A DNA stretch of 64,000 bases from the NCBI GenBank assembly GCA_029961685.1, contig JARWKL010000012.1:4937807-5001806 (forward strand), written 5' to 3'. Below are positions 51,081 to 63,781 of the stretch, in pieces. Source of the stretch: Aristolochia californica. Lineage: Eukaryota > Streptophyta > Magnoliopsida > Piperales > Aristolochiaceae. The notes beneath the pieces are model-generated. The model worked only from the letters and a program-made list of their open reading frames with translations. It made no database searches and was not told the DNA's origin. Each line of letters begins with the position of its first letter. The first letter of the stretch is position 1. A program made the translations under genes and the position numbers.

Positions 51081-51355
51081 AAATTCCAAGTTATTAGGGT
51101 TGATCGAGTGGAATTTCCCAAACATGGATAGCAAAACTTTGTGTTCATTTTTGGTGAGTGAATAAATTTTGTTTACTTACATTTCTTATTGTTTCAAATT
51201 TTTTCCATACATAAACTCTAAAATTTTCATTTTTTTGTGATATATTTGCCTTTTTTTGTTTACGAGATGAAATGAGAGCGAAAACACAAAGTTTTGATTT
51301 AAGAAAAAAGAGTACATCTAAAATGGAGATGCACAATGCACAAATGTAGAGAGAG

Positions 51356-51371
51356 ATAATTCCATAATTCC
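51356..51371. repeat. 8-bp slippage duplication in monomer 78
   Basis: ATAATTCC occurs twice in a row here. Other units, including the twin monomer 7, have it once. It accounts for the 681-bp length of monomer 78. Confidence 0.9.
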
Positions 51372-52244
51372 AAAGAGAGTCTGTAATTTTTAGAGATTGT
51401 AAGCTCTTTTTAGTTTTTATATCTCAGGTTTTGCATTCGTCGGGAAAAGGGGGAGGTGGGGGATTTTTAACAGAGTGTTGACGCCCTGTCCATAAGTTAT
51501 TTCTTACAAAAATATAGCCCATTACGCATGATAAATCACTTTATATTTATCTATGATTGTTAGGTCAGCTTTTTGCAAACGGGCAAAACAATGGCTTCTT
51601 TGACACCGGTAAATATCCCACCGCACGTTCACTTGAGAAGTTAATGAGCATTTGTTATTCCCTTTAAAAGCTTTGGATCCATAGGTCATTGTCATCTTTG
51701 ACATCTTTCAAGCATGCATATCCATTTTTAAAACACGTGTAGAACAAATCTCTTTCATGTAAAATTCCAAGCAATAAGGGTTGAACTAGTGGAATTTCCC
51801 AAACTTGGATAACAAAAATTTGTGCTCATTTGTGGTATGTGAATAAATTTTCTTTACTTACATTTGTTATTGTTTTGAATTTCTTCTATACATAAACTCT
51901 AAAATTTTCATTTTGTTGTGATATATTTGCCTTTTTTTTTTACGTGATGAAGGGTGAGGGAAAACTCAAATTTTCGAGTTAAGAAAAAATTATATATCTA
52001 AAATGGAGATTCACAATGCACAAATGTATAGAGATGTAATTCCAAAGTGTGTCTGTAATTTTTAGGGATTGCAAGCTCTTTTTAATTTTTATATATCAGG
52101 TTTTGCAATCGTCGGTAAAAGGGGGAGGCGGGGGATTTTTAACTGAGTGTTGACTCCCAATCCATAAGTCATTTCTTACAAAAAAAAATAGCTTGTGACG
52201 CTTGATAAATCACTTTAAAATCATCTATGATTGGTAGGTCAGCT

Positions 52245-52262
52245 TTTTGCAAACATGCAAAA
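52245..52262. other. Second inverted repeat, TTTTGCA-AACA-TGCAAAA form (typical class B copy)
   Basis: The arms are 7 bp and perfect, with a 4-base spacer, 20-odd bases to the right of the central dyad. Class A and C units keep a dyad in a different form: TTTTGC-AAACGG-GCAAAA (for example 44,150-44,167), 6-bp arms with a 6-base spacer. The class-defining CATGC/CGGGC difference thus falls in or next to the loop and leaves the arms intact. Confidence 0.7.
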
Positions 52263-55111
52263 TAATGGCTTGTTTCACTCGGGTAAATATCCCACCGCAC
52301 GTTCACTTGAGAATTTAATAAGCGTTTTTTATTCTCTTTAAAGGCTTTGGATACATAGGTCATTTGCATCTTTACCATGTTTCAAGCTAGCATATCCATT
52401 TTTAAAACACGTGTAGAAGAAATCTTTTTCTTGTAAAATTCCAAGCTATTAGGGTTGAACTAGTGGAATTTCCCAAACTTCGATAACAAAACTTTTGTGT
52501 TCATTTGTGGTGTGTGAATAAATTTTCTTAACTTACATTTGTTATTGTTATAAATTTTTTCCGTACATAAACTCTAAAATTTTTTTTTTGTTCTGATCTA
52601 ATAGCCTTTTTTTGTTTACGGGATGAAGGGAGAGCAAAAACTCAAAGTTTTAAATTAAGAAAAAAATGTACATCTAAAATGGAGATGCACAATGCACAAA
52701 TATAGAGAGAGATAATTCCAAAGTGTGTCTATAATTTTTAGAGATTGTAAGCTCTTTTTAGTTTTTATATCTCAGGTTTCGCAATCGTCGGGAAAAGGGG
52801 GAGATGGGGGATTTTTAACTGAGTGTTGACTCCCAGCCCATAACTCATTTCTTAAAAAAATATAGCCCGTTACGCATGATAAATCACTTTACAATTATCT
52901 ATGATTGTTAGGTCAGCTTTTTGCAAACTGGCAAAATAATGGCTTCTTTGACACCTGTAAATATCCCACCACACGTTCACTTAAGAAGTTAATGAGCGTT
53001 TGTTATTCTCTTTAAAAGCTTTGGATCCATAGGTCATTGTCATCTTTGACTTGTTTCAAGCATGTGTATCCATTTTTAAAACACATGTAGAAAAAATCTC
53101 TTTCTTGTAAAATTCCAAGCTATAAGGGTTGAACTAGTGGAATTTCTCAAACTGGATAACAAAAATTTTGTGCTAATTTGTGGTGTGTGGATAAATTTTC
53201 TTTACGTACATTGGTTATTTTTTTTAATTTCTTTTATACATAAACTCTAATATTTTCATTTTGTTGTGACATATTTGCCTTTTTTTTTTTACGTGATGAA
53301 GCGAGAGGGAAAACTCAAATTTTCTAGTTAAGAAAAAAGTGTGCATCTAAAATGGAGATTCACAATGCAAAAATGTATAGAGAAGTAATTCCAAAGAGTG
53401 TCTGTAAGTTTTAGGGATTGTAAGCTCTTTTTAATTTTTATATATCAGGTTTCTCAATCGTCGGTAAAAGGGGGAGGCGGGGGATTTTTAACTGAGTGTT
53501 GACTCCCAATCCATAAGTCATTTCTTACAAAAATATAGCCCGTGATGCATCACTTTACAATCATCTATGATTGTTAGGTCAGCTTTTTGCAAACATGCAA
53601 AATAATGGCTTGTTTGACTCGGGTAAATATCCCACCGCACGTTCACTTGAGAATTTAATGAGTGTTTTTTATTCTCTTTAAATGCTTTGGATACATAGGT
53701 CATTTGCATCTTTAACATGTTTCAAGCTAGCATATCCATTTTTAAAACACGTGTAGAAGAAATCTATTTCTTGTAAAATTTCAAGCTATTAGGGTTGAAC
53801 TAGTGGAATTTCCCAAACTTCGATAACAAAACTGTTGTGTTCATTTGTGGTGTGTGAATAAATTTTCTTTATTACATTTTTTATTGTTTTTAATTTTTCG
53901 ATACATAAGCACCAAATTTTTTAATTTGTTCTGATCAATTAGCCTTTTTTTGTTTAAGGGATGAAGGGAGAGCGAAAACTCAAAGTTTTGATTTAAGAAA
54001 AAAGTGTACATCTAAAATGGTGATGCACAATGCACAAATGTAGAGAGAGATAATTCCAAAGTGTGGCTGTAATTTTTTGAGAATGTAAGCTCTTTTTAGT
54101 TTTTATATCTCAGGTTTCGCAATCATCAGGAAAAGGGGGAGGTGGGGGATTTTTAACTGAGTGTTGACTCCCAATCCATAAGTCATTTCTTACAAAAATA
54201 TTGGCCTTTAGGCATGACATATCACTTTACAATTATCTATGATTGTTAGGTCAACTTTTTCCAAACGGGCAAAATAATGGCTTGTTTGACACGGGTAAAT
54301 ATCCCACCGCACGTTCACTTGAGAATTTAATACGCGTTTGTTGTTCTCTTTAAAAGCTTTGGATCCATAGGTCATTTGCATCTCTAACATGTTTCAAGCA
54401 TGCATATCCATTTTTAAAAAAGGTGTAGAAGAAATATCTTTCTTGTAAAATTCTAGGCTATTAGGGTTGAACGGCAGGAATTTCCCAATCTTGGATTACA
54501 AAAATTTTGTGTTCATTTCTGCTATGTGAATAAAATTTCTTTACTTACATTTGTTATTGTTTAAAAAATTTTCCATACATAAACTCCAAAATTTTCATTT
54601 TTTTGTGATATTTTTGCCTTTTTTTTTTTTAGGGATGAAGGGAGAGGGAAAAATCAAATTTTTGAGTTAAGAAAAAAGTGTACATCAAAAATGGAGATTC
54701 ACATTTCACAAATGTAGAGAAAAATAATTCCAAAGAGTGTCTGTAATTTTTAGGGATTGTAAAATTTTTATATCTCAGGTTTAGCAATTGTCGGGAAATG
54801 GGGGAGGCGGGGGATTTTTAACTGAGTGTTGACTCCCAATGCATAAGTCATTTCTTACAAAAATATAGCCTGTGACGCATGATAAATCACTTTACAATCG
54901 GCTATGATTGTTAGGTCAAGTTTTTGCGAACATGAAAATAATGGCTTGTTTGACTCGGGTAAATATCCCACCGCACATTCACTAGAGAATTTAATGAGCG
55001 TTTGTTATTCTATTTAAAAGCTTTGGATCCATAGGTCATTTGCATCTGTAACATGTTTCAAATATACATATCCATTTTTAAAACACGTGTAGAATAAATC
55101 TCTTTCTTTTA

Positions 55112-55746
55112 AAATTCCAAGATATTAGGGTTGAACTAGTGGAATTTCCAAAACTTGGATAACAAAAATTTTGTGTTCATTTGTGCTGTGTGAATAAATT
55201 TTCTTTACTAACATTTGTTATTGTTTAAAATTTTTTCCATACATAAACTCTAAAATTTTCTTTTTGTTGTGACCTATTTGCCTTTTCTAGTTAACTGGAT
55301 GAAGGGAGAGAGAAAACACAAAGTTATGATTTAAGAAAAAAGTGTATATCTAAAATGGAGATGCATAATGCACAAATGTAGAAAGAGATAATTCCAAAGA
55401 GTGTCTGTAATTTTCAGGGATTGTAAGCTCTTTGTAGTTTTTATATCATAGCTTTTGCAATTGTCAAGAAAAGGGGGAGGCAGGGGATTTTCAACTGAGT
55501 GTTGACTCCCAATCCATAAGTCATTTCTTAATCATATATGATTGTTAGGTTAGCTTTTTGCAAACGGGCAAAATAATGGCTTGTTTGAATCGGGTAAATA
55601 TCCCACCGCACGTTCACTTAAGAATTTAATGAGCGTTTGTTATTCTCTTTAAAGGCTTTGGATCCATAGGTCATTTGCATCTTTATCATTTTTCAAGCAT
55701 GCATATCCATTTTTAAAACACGTGTAGAAGAAATCTCTTTCTAGTA
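55112..55746. repeat. Monomer 84, ~39-bp deletion, 635 bp
   Basis: At about 55,530, GTCATTTCTTA joins ATCATATATGATTG; the AAAAATATAGCCCG to CACTTTACA stretch is missing. Its twin, monomer 13, is full length (673 bp), so the loss post-dates the long duplication. Confidence 0.85.
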
Positions 55747-57675
55747 AAATTCCAAGCTATTAGGGTTGGACTAGTGGAATTTCCTAAACTTGGATAACAA
55801 AAATTTTGTGCTCATTTGTGCTGTGTGAATAAATTTTCTTTACTTACATTTTTTATTTTTTTGAATTTTTTCTATACATAAACTATAAAATTTTCATTTA
55901 GTGGTGATATATTTGCCTTTTTTTTGTTTACGGGATGAAGGGAGAGGGAAAACTCAAATTTTTTATTTAAGAAAAAAGTGTACATCTAAAATGGAGATGC
56001 ACAATGCACAAATATAGAGAGAGATACTTCCAAAGAGTGTCTGTAAATTTTAGAGATTGTAAGCTCTTTTTAGTATTTATATCTCAGGTTTTGCAATCGT
56101 CGTGAAAAGGGGGAGGCAGGGGATTTTTAACTGACTGTTGACTCCCAATCCATAAGTCATTTCTTAAAAAAATATAGCCCGTTACACATGATCAAATACT
56201 TTACAATTATCTATGATTGTTAGGTCTACTTTTTGCATAGTGCAAAATAATGGCTTGTTTTACACGGGTAAATATCCCACCGCACGTTCACTTGAAAATT
56301 TAATGAGCGTTTGTCATTCTCTTTAAAAGTTTTTGATCCATAGGTCATTTGCATCTCTAACATGTTTCAAGCATGCATATCCATTTTTAAAACATGTGTA
56401 GAAGAAATCTCTTTCTTGTAAAATTCCAAGCAATTAGGGTTTAACTAGAGGAATTTCCCAAACTTGGATAACAAATTTTTTGTGTTCGTTTGTGCCTTGT
56501 GAATAAATATTCTTTACTTACATTTGTTATTGCTTAAAATGTTTTCCATTCATATACTCTCAAATTTTCATTTTGTTGTGATATATTTGCCTTTTTTTTG
56601 TTAATGGGATGAATGGAGAGGGAAAACTCAAATTATTGAGTTAAAAAAAAGTGTACATATAAAATATAGATTTTCAATGCAAAAATGTGGAGAGAAATAA
56701 TTCCAAAGAGTGTCTGTAATTTTTAGGGATTGTAAGCTCTTTTTAATTTTTATATCTCAGGTTTTGCAATCGTCGGGAAATGGGGGAGGCGGGGGATTTT
56801 TAACTGAGTGTTGACTCCCAATCCATAAGTCATTTCTTAAAAAAATATAGCCCTTGACGCTTGATAAATCACTTTACAATCTGCTATGATTGTTAGGTCA
56901 GCTTTTTGCAAACATGCAAAATAATGGCTTGCTTGACTCGGGTAAATATCCCACCACACATTCACTTGAGAATTTAATGAGCGTTTGTTATTCCCTTTTA
57001 AAGCATTGGATCCATAGGTCATTTGCATCTTTAACATGTTTCAAGCATGCATATCTATTTTTAAAACACGTGTAGAAGAAATCTCTTTCTTGTAAAATTC
57101 CAAGCTATTAGGGGTGAACTAGAGGAATTTCCTAAACTTGGATAATAAAAATTTTGTGTTCATTTGTGCTGTGCGATTAAATTTTCTTTACTTACATTTG
57201 TTATTGTTTTAAATTTTTTCCATACATCAACTCTAAAATTTTTTGTTTGTTGTGATATATTTGCCTTTTTTTTGTTTACGGGATGAAGGGAGAGGGAAAA
57301 CTCAAATTTTTGAGTTAAGAAAAAAGTGTACATCTAAAATGGAGATTCACCATGCACAAATGTATAGAGAAATAATTCCAAAGAGTGTCTGTAATTTTTT
57401 GGGCTTGTAAGGTCCTTTTTATTTTTATATCTCAGGTTTTGCAATCGTCGGGAAAAGGGGGAGGCGGGGGATTTTTAATTGAGTGTTGACTCCCAATCCA
57501 TAAGTCATTTCTTACAAAAATATAGCCCGTGACGCATGATAAATCACTTTATAATCATCTATGATTGTTAGGTCAGTTTTTTGCAAACATGCAAAATAAT
57601 GGCTTGTTCGACTCGGGTAAATATCCCACCACACGTTCACTTGAGAATTTAATGAGCGCTTGTTATTTTCTTTAA

Positions 57676-57688
57676 AAGCTTTGGATCC
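57676..57688. other. Adjacent HindIII (AAGCTT) and BamHI (GGATCC) sites, once per monomer (typical copy)
   Basis: AAGCTT and GGATCC lie one base apart in AAGCTTTGGATCC, and this is kept in a large share of units. Others have lost one or both sites (AAGGCTTTGGATAC, AAGCTTTCGATCC). Genomic DNA cut with either enzyme should show a ladder with a step of about 673 bp, a practical fingerprint for this satellite. Confidence 0.85.
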
Positions 57689-57769
57689 ATAGGTCGTTTG
57701 CATCTTTAACAAGTTTCAAGCATGCATATCCATTTTTAAAACATGTGTAGAAGAAATCTCATTCTTATA

Positions 57770-58425
57770 AAATTCCAAGCTAGAGGAATTTCCCTATCAT
57801 GGATAACAAAAATTTTGTGTTCATTTGTGTTGTGTGAATAAATTTTCTTTACTTTCATTTTTTATTGTTTTAAATTTTTTCCATACAAAGCTCTAAAAAT
57901 TTTCATTTTGTTGTGATCAATTCACCTTTTTTTTTTGGGATGAACGGACAGCAAAATAATCAATGTTTAATTTAATAAAAAAGTGTAGATCTAAATGAAG
58001 ATGCACAATGCACAAATGTACAGAGAGATAATTCCAAAGAGTGTCTGTAATGTTTAGAGATTGTAAGCTCTTTTTAGTTTTTATATCTCAAGTTTTGCAA
58101 TCGTCGGGAAAAGGGGGAGGAGGGGGATTTTTAACTGAGTGTTGACTCCCAATCCATAAGTCATTTCTTACAAAAATAAAGCCCGTGACGCATGATAAAG
58201 CACTTTACTATCTTCAATGATTGTTAGGTCAGCTTTTTTCAAACATGCAAAATAATGGCTTGTTTGACTTGGGTAAATATCCCACCCCACGTTCCCTTGG
58301 GAACTTAATGAGCGTTTGTTATCCTCTTTAAAAGCTTTTGATCCATAGGTCATTTGCATCTTTAACATGTTTCAAGCATGCATATCCTTTTTTAAAACAA
58401 TTGTAGAAGAAATCTCTTTCTTGTA
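57770..58425. repeat. Monomer 88, small deletion at the left end, 656 bp
   Basis: CCAAGCTAGAGGAATTTCC shows that TATTAGGGTTGAAC was removed at about 57,780 between two CTA copies. The unit also carries unusual changes in the AT block (CAATTCACC, GATGAACGGACAGC). Confidence 0.8.
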
Positions 58426-59777
58426 AAATTCCAAGCTATTCGGGTTGAACTAGTGGAATTTTTGAAACTTGGATAACAAATTTTTGTGTTCATTAGTGGT
58501 GTGACAATAAATTTTCTTTACTTACATTTGTTATTTTTTTAATTTTTTTCCATACATAAACTCTAAAATTTCCATTTTGTTGTGATCTATTTGCCTTTTA
58601 TTTGTTTACGGGATATAGGGAGAGCGAGAACTTAAAGTTTTGATTTAAGAAAAAAAGTGTACATCTAAATTGAAGATTCATAATGCAAAAATGTAGAGAG
58701 AGATAATTCTAAAGAGTGACTGACTGTAATTTTTAGAGATTGTAAGCTCTTTTTACTTTTTATATCTCAGGTTTTACAATCAATAGGAAAAGGGGGAGGT
58801 GGGGGAATTTTAACTAAGTGTTGACTCCCATACCATAAGTCATTTCTTACAAAAATATTGCCCGTTACGCATGATAAATAACTTTACAATTATCTATGAT
58901 TGTTTGGTCAGCTTTTTGCAAACGAACCAAATAATGACTTGATTGACTCGGGTAAATATCCCACTGCACGTTCACTTGAGAATTTAATGAGCGTTTGTTA
59001 TCCTCTTTAAAAGCTTTCGATCCACAGGTCATTTGCATCTCTAACTTGTTTCAAGCTTGCTTATCCATTTTTCAAACACGTGTAGAAGAAATTTCTTTCT
59101 TGTAAAATTCCAAGCTATTAGGGTTGAAATAGAGGAATTTCCAAAACATGGATAACAAAAATTTTGTGTTCCTTTGTGATGTGTGAATAAATTTTCATTA
59201 CATACATTTGTTATTTTTTTAAATTTTTTCCAAACGTAAACTCTAAAATTTTCCTTTTGTTGTGACATATTTGCCTTTTTTTTTTTACGGGATGAAGCGA
59301 GAGGGAAAACTCAAATTTTTGAGTTCAGAAAAAAGTTTACATCTAAAATGGAGATTCACAATGCAAAAATGTAGAAAGAAATCATTCCACAGAGTGTCTG
59401 TAATTTTTAGGGATTGTAAGCCCTTTTTAATTTTTATATCTCAGGTTTCGCAATCGTCAGGAAAAGGGGCAAGCGGAGGATTTTTAACTGAGTGTTGACT
59501 CCCAATCCATATGTCATTTCATACAAAAATATAGTCTGTGACGCATGATAAATTACTTTACAATCATCTATGATTGTTAGGTCAGCTTTTACCAAACATG
59601 CAAAATAATGGTTTGTTTGACTCGGGTAAATTTTCCACCGCACGTTCACATGAAAATTTAATGAGCATTTTTTATTCTCTTTAAAGCTATTGATCCATAG
59701 GTCATTTGCATCTTTAACATGTTTCTAGCATGCATATCCATTTTTAAAACACGGGTAGAAGAAATCTCTTTCTTATA

Positions 59778-60448
59778 AAATTCCAAGCTATTGGGGTTGA
59801 ACAAGTGGAATTTCCCAAACTTGGATAACAAAACTTTTGTGTTCATTTGTGGTATGTGAATAAATTTTCTTTACTTACATTTTTTATTGTTTTAAATTTT
59901 TTCCATACATAAACTCTAAAATTTTCATTTTTTTCGGATCTTTTTGTCTATTTTTTTTACGGGATGAAGGGAAAGCGAAAACTCAAAGTTTTGATTTAAG
60001 AAAAAAGTGCACATCTAAAATGGAGATGCACAATGCACAAATTTAGAGAGAAATAATTCCAAAGAGTGTCTGTAATTTTTAGGGATTGTAAGCTCTTTTT
60101 CATTTTTATATCTTATGCTTTGCAATCGTTGGGAATAGGGGGAAGCGGGGGATTTTTAACTGAGTTGACTCCCAATCCATAAGTCATTTCTTACAAAAAT
60201 ATAACCCATGACGCATGATAAATCACTTTACAATCTGCTATGATTGTTAGGTCAGCTTTTTCCAAACATGCAAAATAATGGCTTGTTTGACTCTGGTAAA
60301 TATCCCACCGCACGTTCACCAAAGAATTTAATGAGCGTTTGTTATTCATCTTAAAAGCTTTGGATCCATAGGTCATTTGCATCTTTAACATGTTTCAAGC
60401 ATGCATATTCATTCTTAAAACTCGTGTAGAAGAAATCTCTTTCATGTA
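59778..60448. repeat. Monomer 91, probable hybrid
   Basis: The left part (GGTATGTG and a T-rich tract before ACGGGATGAAGGG) resembles monomers 66-67. The right part (ATAACCCATGACGC, CAATCTGC, ACTCGTGTAG) resembles monomers 6 and 77. It is followed directly by an AAAAGGG unit, without the GTGAGTG unit that normally comes next, so one unit seems lost here. Confidence 0.55.
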
Positions 60449-62435
60449 AAATTCCAAGCTAAAAGGGTTGAACTAATGGAATTTCCCAAACTTGGATAAC
60501 AAAAATTTTGTGCTCATTTGGTATTTTTTTAAATTTCTTCTATACATAAACTCTAAAATGTTCATTTTGTTGTGATGTGTTTGCCTTTTTTTTTTTACGG
60601 GAAGAAGGGTGAGGGAAAACTCAAATTTTTGAGTTAAGAAAAAAGTGTAGATCTAAAATGGAGATTCACAATGCACAAATGTATAGAGAAATAATTCCAA
60701 AGAGAGACTTTAATTTTTAGGGATTGTAAGCTCTTTTTAATTTTTATATCTTCGATTTTGCAATCGTCGGGAAAAAGGGGGAGGCAGGGGATTTTTAACT
60801 GAGTGTTGACTCCCAATCCGTAAGTAATTTCTTAAAAAAATATAGCCCATGACGCATGATAAATTTGTCACTTTACAATCATCTATGATTGATAGGTCAG
60901 CTTTTTGCAAACATGCAAAATAATGGCTTGTTTGACTCGGGTAAAAATCCCACCGCACGTTCACTTAAGAATTTAATGAGCATTTTTTATTCTCTTTAAA
61001 GGCTTTGGATCCATTGGTAATTTGTATCTTTAACATGTTTCAAGCAAGCATATCCATTTTTAAAGCACGTTTAGAAGAAATCTCTTTCTTGTAAAATTCC
61101 AAGCAATTGGGGTTGAACTAGTGGAATTTCCCAAACTTGGATAACAAAACTTTTGTGTTCATTTGTGGTGTGTGAATAAATTTTCATTACTAACATTTGT
61201 TATTGTTCAAAAAAAATTTCATACATAAACTCTAAAATTTTCATTTTGTTCTGATCTATTAGCCTTTTTTTGTTTACGGGATGAAGGGAGAGCAAGAACT
61301 CAAAGTTTTGATTTAAGAAAAAAGTGTACATCTAAAATGGAGATGCACAATGCACAAATGTAGAGAGAAATAATTCCAAAGAGTGTCTGTAATTTTTAGA
61401 GATTGTAAGCTCTTTTTTGTTTTTATATCTCAGGTTTTGCAATCGTCGGGAAAATGGGGAGGTGGGGGATTTTTAACTGAGTGTTGACTCCCAATCCATA
61501 AGTCATTTCTTACAAAAATATTACCCGTTATGCATGATAAATCACTTTATAATTATCTGTGATTGTTAGGTCAACTTTTTGTAAACATGCAAAATAATGG
61601 CTTGTTTGACACTGGTAAATATACCACCGTACGTTCACTTGAGAATTTAATGAGCGTTTGTTATTCTCTATAAAGCTTTGGATTCATAGGTCATTTGCAT
61701 CTCTAACATGTTTCAAGCTTGCATATCCATTTTTCAAACACGTGTAGAATAAATCTCTTTCTTGTAAAATTCCAAGCTATTAGGGTTGAACTAGAGGAAT
61801 TTCCCAAACATGGATAACAAAAATTTTGTGTTTATTTGTGCTGTGTGAACAAATTTTCATTACTTACATTTTTAATTGTTTTAAATTTTTTCCATACATA
61901 AACTTTAACATTTTCATTTAGTTGTGATATATTTTCCTTTTTTTTTACGGGATGAAGGGAGAGGGAAAACTCAAAATTTTGAGTTAAGAAAAAAGTGTAC
62001 ATCTAAAATGGAGATTCACAATGCACAAATGTAGAGAGAAATAATTCCAAAGAGTGTCTATAATTTTTAGGGATTGTAAGCTCTTTTCAAATTTTATATC
62101 TTAGGTTTCGCAATCGTCGGGAAAGGGGGCAGGCGGGGGATATTTTACTGAGTGTTGACTCCCAATCCATAAGTAATTTCTTACAAAATATAGCCCGTGA
62201 TGCATGTTAAATCACTTTACAATCATCTATGATTGTTAGGTCAGCTTTTTGCAAACTTGCAAAATAATGGCTTGTTTGACTCGGGTCAATATCTCACCGC
62301 ACGTTCACTTGAGAATTTAATGAGTGTTTGTTGTTCTCTTTAAAAGCTTTGGATCCATATTATTTGCATCTCTAACATGTTTCAAGCATGCATATCCATT
62401 TTTAAAACATGTGTAAAAGAAATCTCTTTCTTGTA
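60449..62435. repeat. Three-monomer block 92-94, copy of 69-71
   Basis: It has the same unit order and rare variants as 45,015-47,035. Monomer 92 (645 bp) lacks about 28 bp at 60,520, where GTGTGTGAATAAATTTTC and its neighbours are missing between CATTTG and GTATTTTTT. Its twin 69 is full length, so the deletion came after the duplication. Confidence 0.8.
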
Positions 62436-63107
62436 AAATTCCAAGCTATTAGGGTTGAACTAGAAGAATTTCCCAAACTTGGATAACAAAATTTTTGTGT
62501 TGATTTGTACTGTGTGAATATATTTTCTTTACTTAAATTTATTATTGTTAAAAAAATTTTCCATACATAAACTCTAAAATTTTCATTTTTTTGTGATATA
62601 TTTGCCTTTTTTTTTTCAGGATGAAGGGAGAGGGAAAACTCAAATTTTTGAGTTAAGAAAAAAGTGTACTTCTAAAATGGAGATTCACAATTCACTAATG
62701 AAGAGAGTAATAATTCGAAAGATTATCTGTAATTTTTTGGGATTTTAAGCTCTTTTTAATTTTTATATCTTAGGTTTTGCAATAGTCGGTAAAAGGGGGA
62801 GGCGGGGGATTTTGAACTGAGTGTTGACTCCCAATCCATAAGTAATTTCTTACAAAAATATAGCCCATGATGCATGATAGATCACTTTACAATCATCTAT
62901 GATTGTTGGGTCAGCTTTTTGCAAACATGCAAAATAATGGCTTGTTTGACTTGGGTAAATATCCCACTGCACGTTCACTTGAGAATTTAATGAGCATTCG
63001 TTATTCTCTTTAAAAGCTTTGGATCCATAGGTCATTTGCATCTTTAGGATGTTTCAAGTATACATATCCATTTTTAAAACACATGTAGAAGAAATCTTTT
63101 TCTTGTA

Positions 63108-63781
63108 AAATACTAAGCTATTAGGGTTGAACTATTGGAAATTCCCAAACTTGGATAACAAAACTTTTGTGTTCATTTGTGGTGAGTGAATAAATTTTCT
63201 TTACATACATTTGTTATTGTTTTAAATTTTTTTCATACATAAACTCTAAAATTTTAATTTTGTTGTGATCTATTTGCATTTTTTTGTTTAATGGATGAAG
63301 GGAGAGAGAAAACTCAAAGGTATGATTTAAGAAAAAAGTGTACATCTAAAATGGAGATGCACAATGCACAAATGTAGAGAGAGATATTACCAAAAAGTGT
63401 TTGCAAATTTTAGGGATTGTAAGCACTTTTTAGTTTTTATATCTCAGGTTTTGCAATCGTGGGGAAAAGGGAGAGGCAGGGGATTTTTAACTGAGTGTTG
63501 ACTCTCAATCCATAAGTCATTTCTTATAAAAATATAACCTGTTACGCATGATAAATCACTTTACAATTATCTATGATTGTTAGGTCAACTATTTGCAAAC
63601 GGGCAAAATAATGGCTTGTTTGACACGGGTAAATATCTCACCACACGTTCACTTGAGAATTTAATGAGCGTTTGTTATTCTCTTTAAAAGCTTTGGATCC
63701 ATGGGTCATTTGCATATCTAACATGTTTCAAGCATGCATATCCATTTTTTAAACATGTGTTGAAGAAATCTCTTTCTTGTA
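63108..63781. repeat. Monomer 96, hybrid of types 51/58 and 52/59
   Basis: The left part shares GGAAATTCCC, GTGAGTG and ATTTTAATTTTG with monomers 51 and 58. From about 63,290 it follows the next unit type instead: TTTGTTTAATGGATGAAGGG, then GTGGGGAAAAGG, GACTCTCAATCC and CTTATAAAAATATAACC as in monomer 52. The jump from one unit type to the following one inside a single monomer is the footprint of an unequal exchange. Confidence 0.75.
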
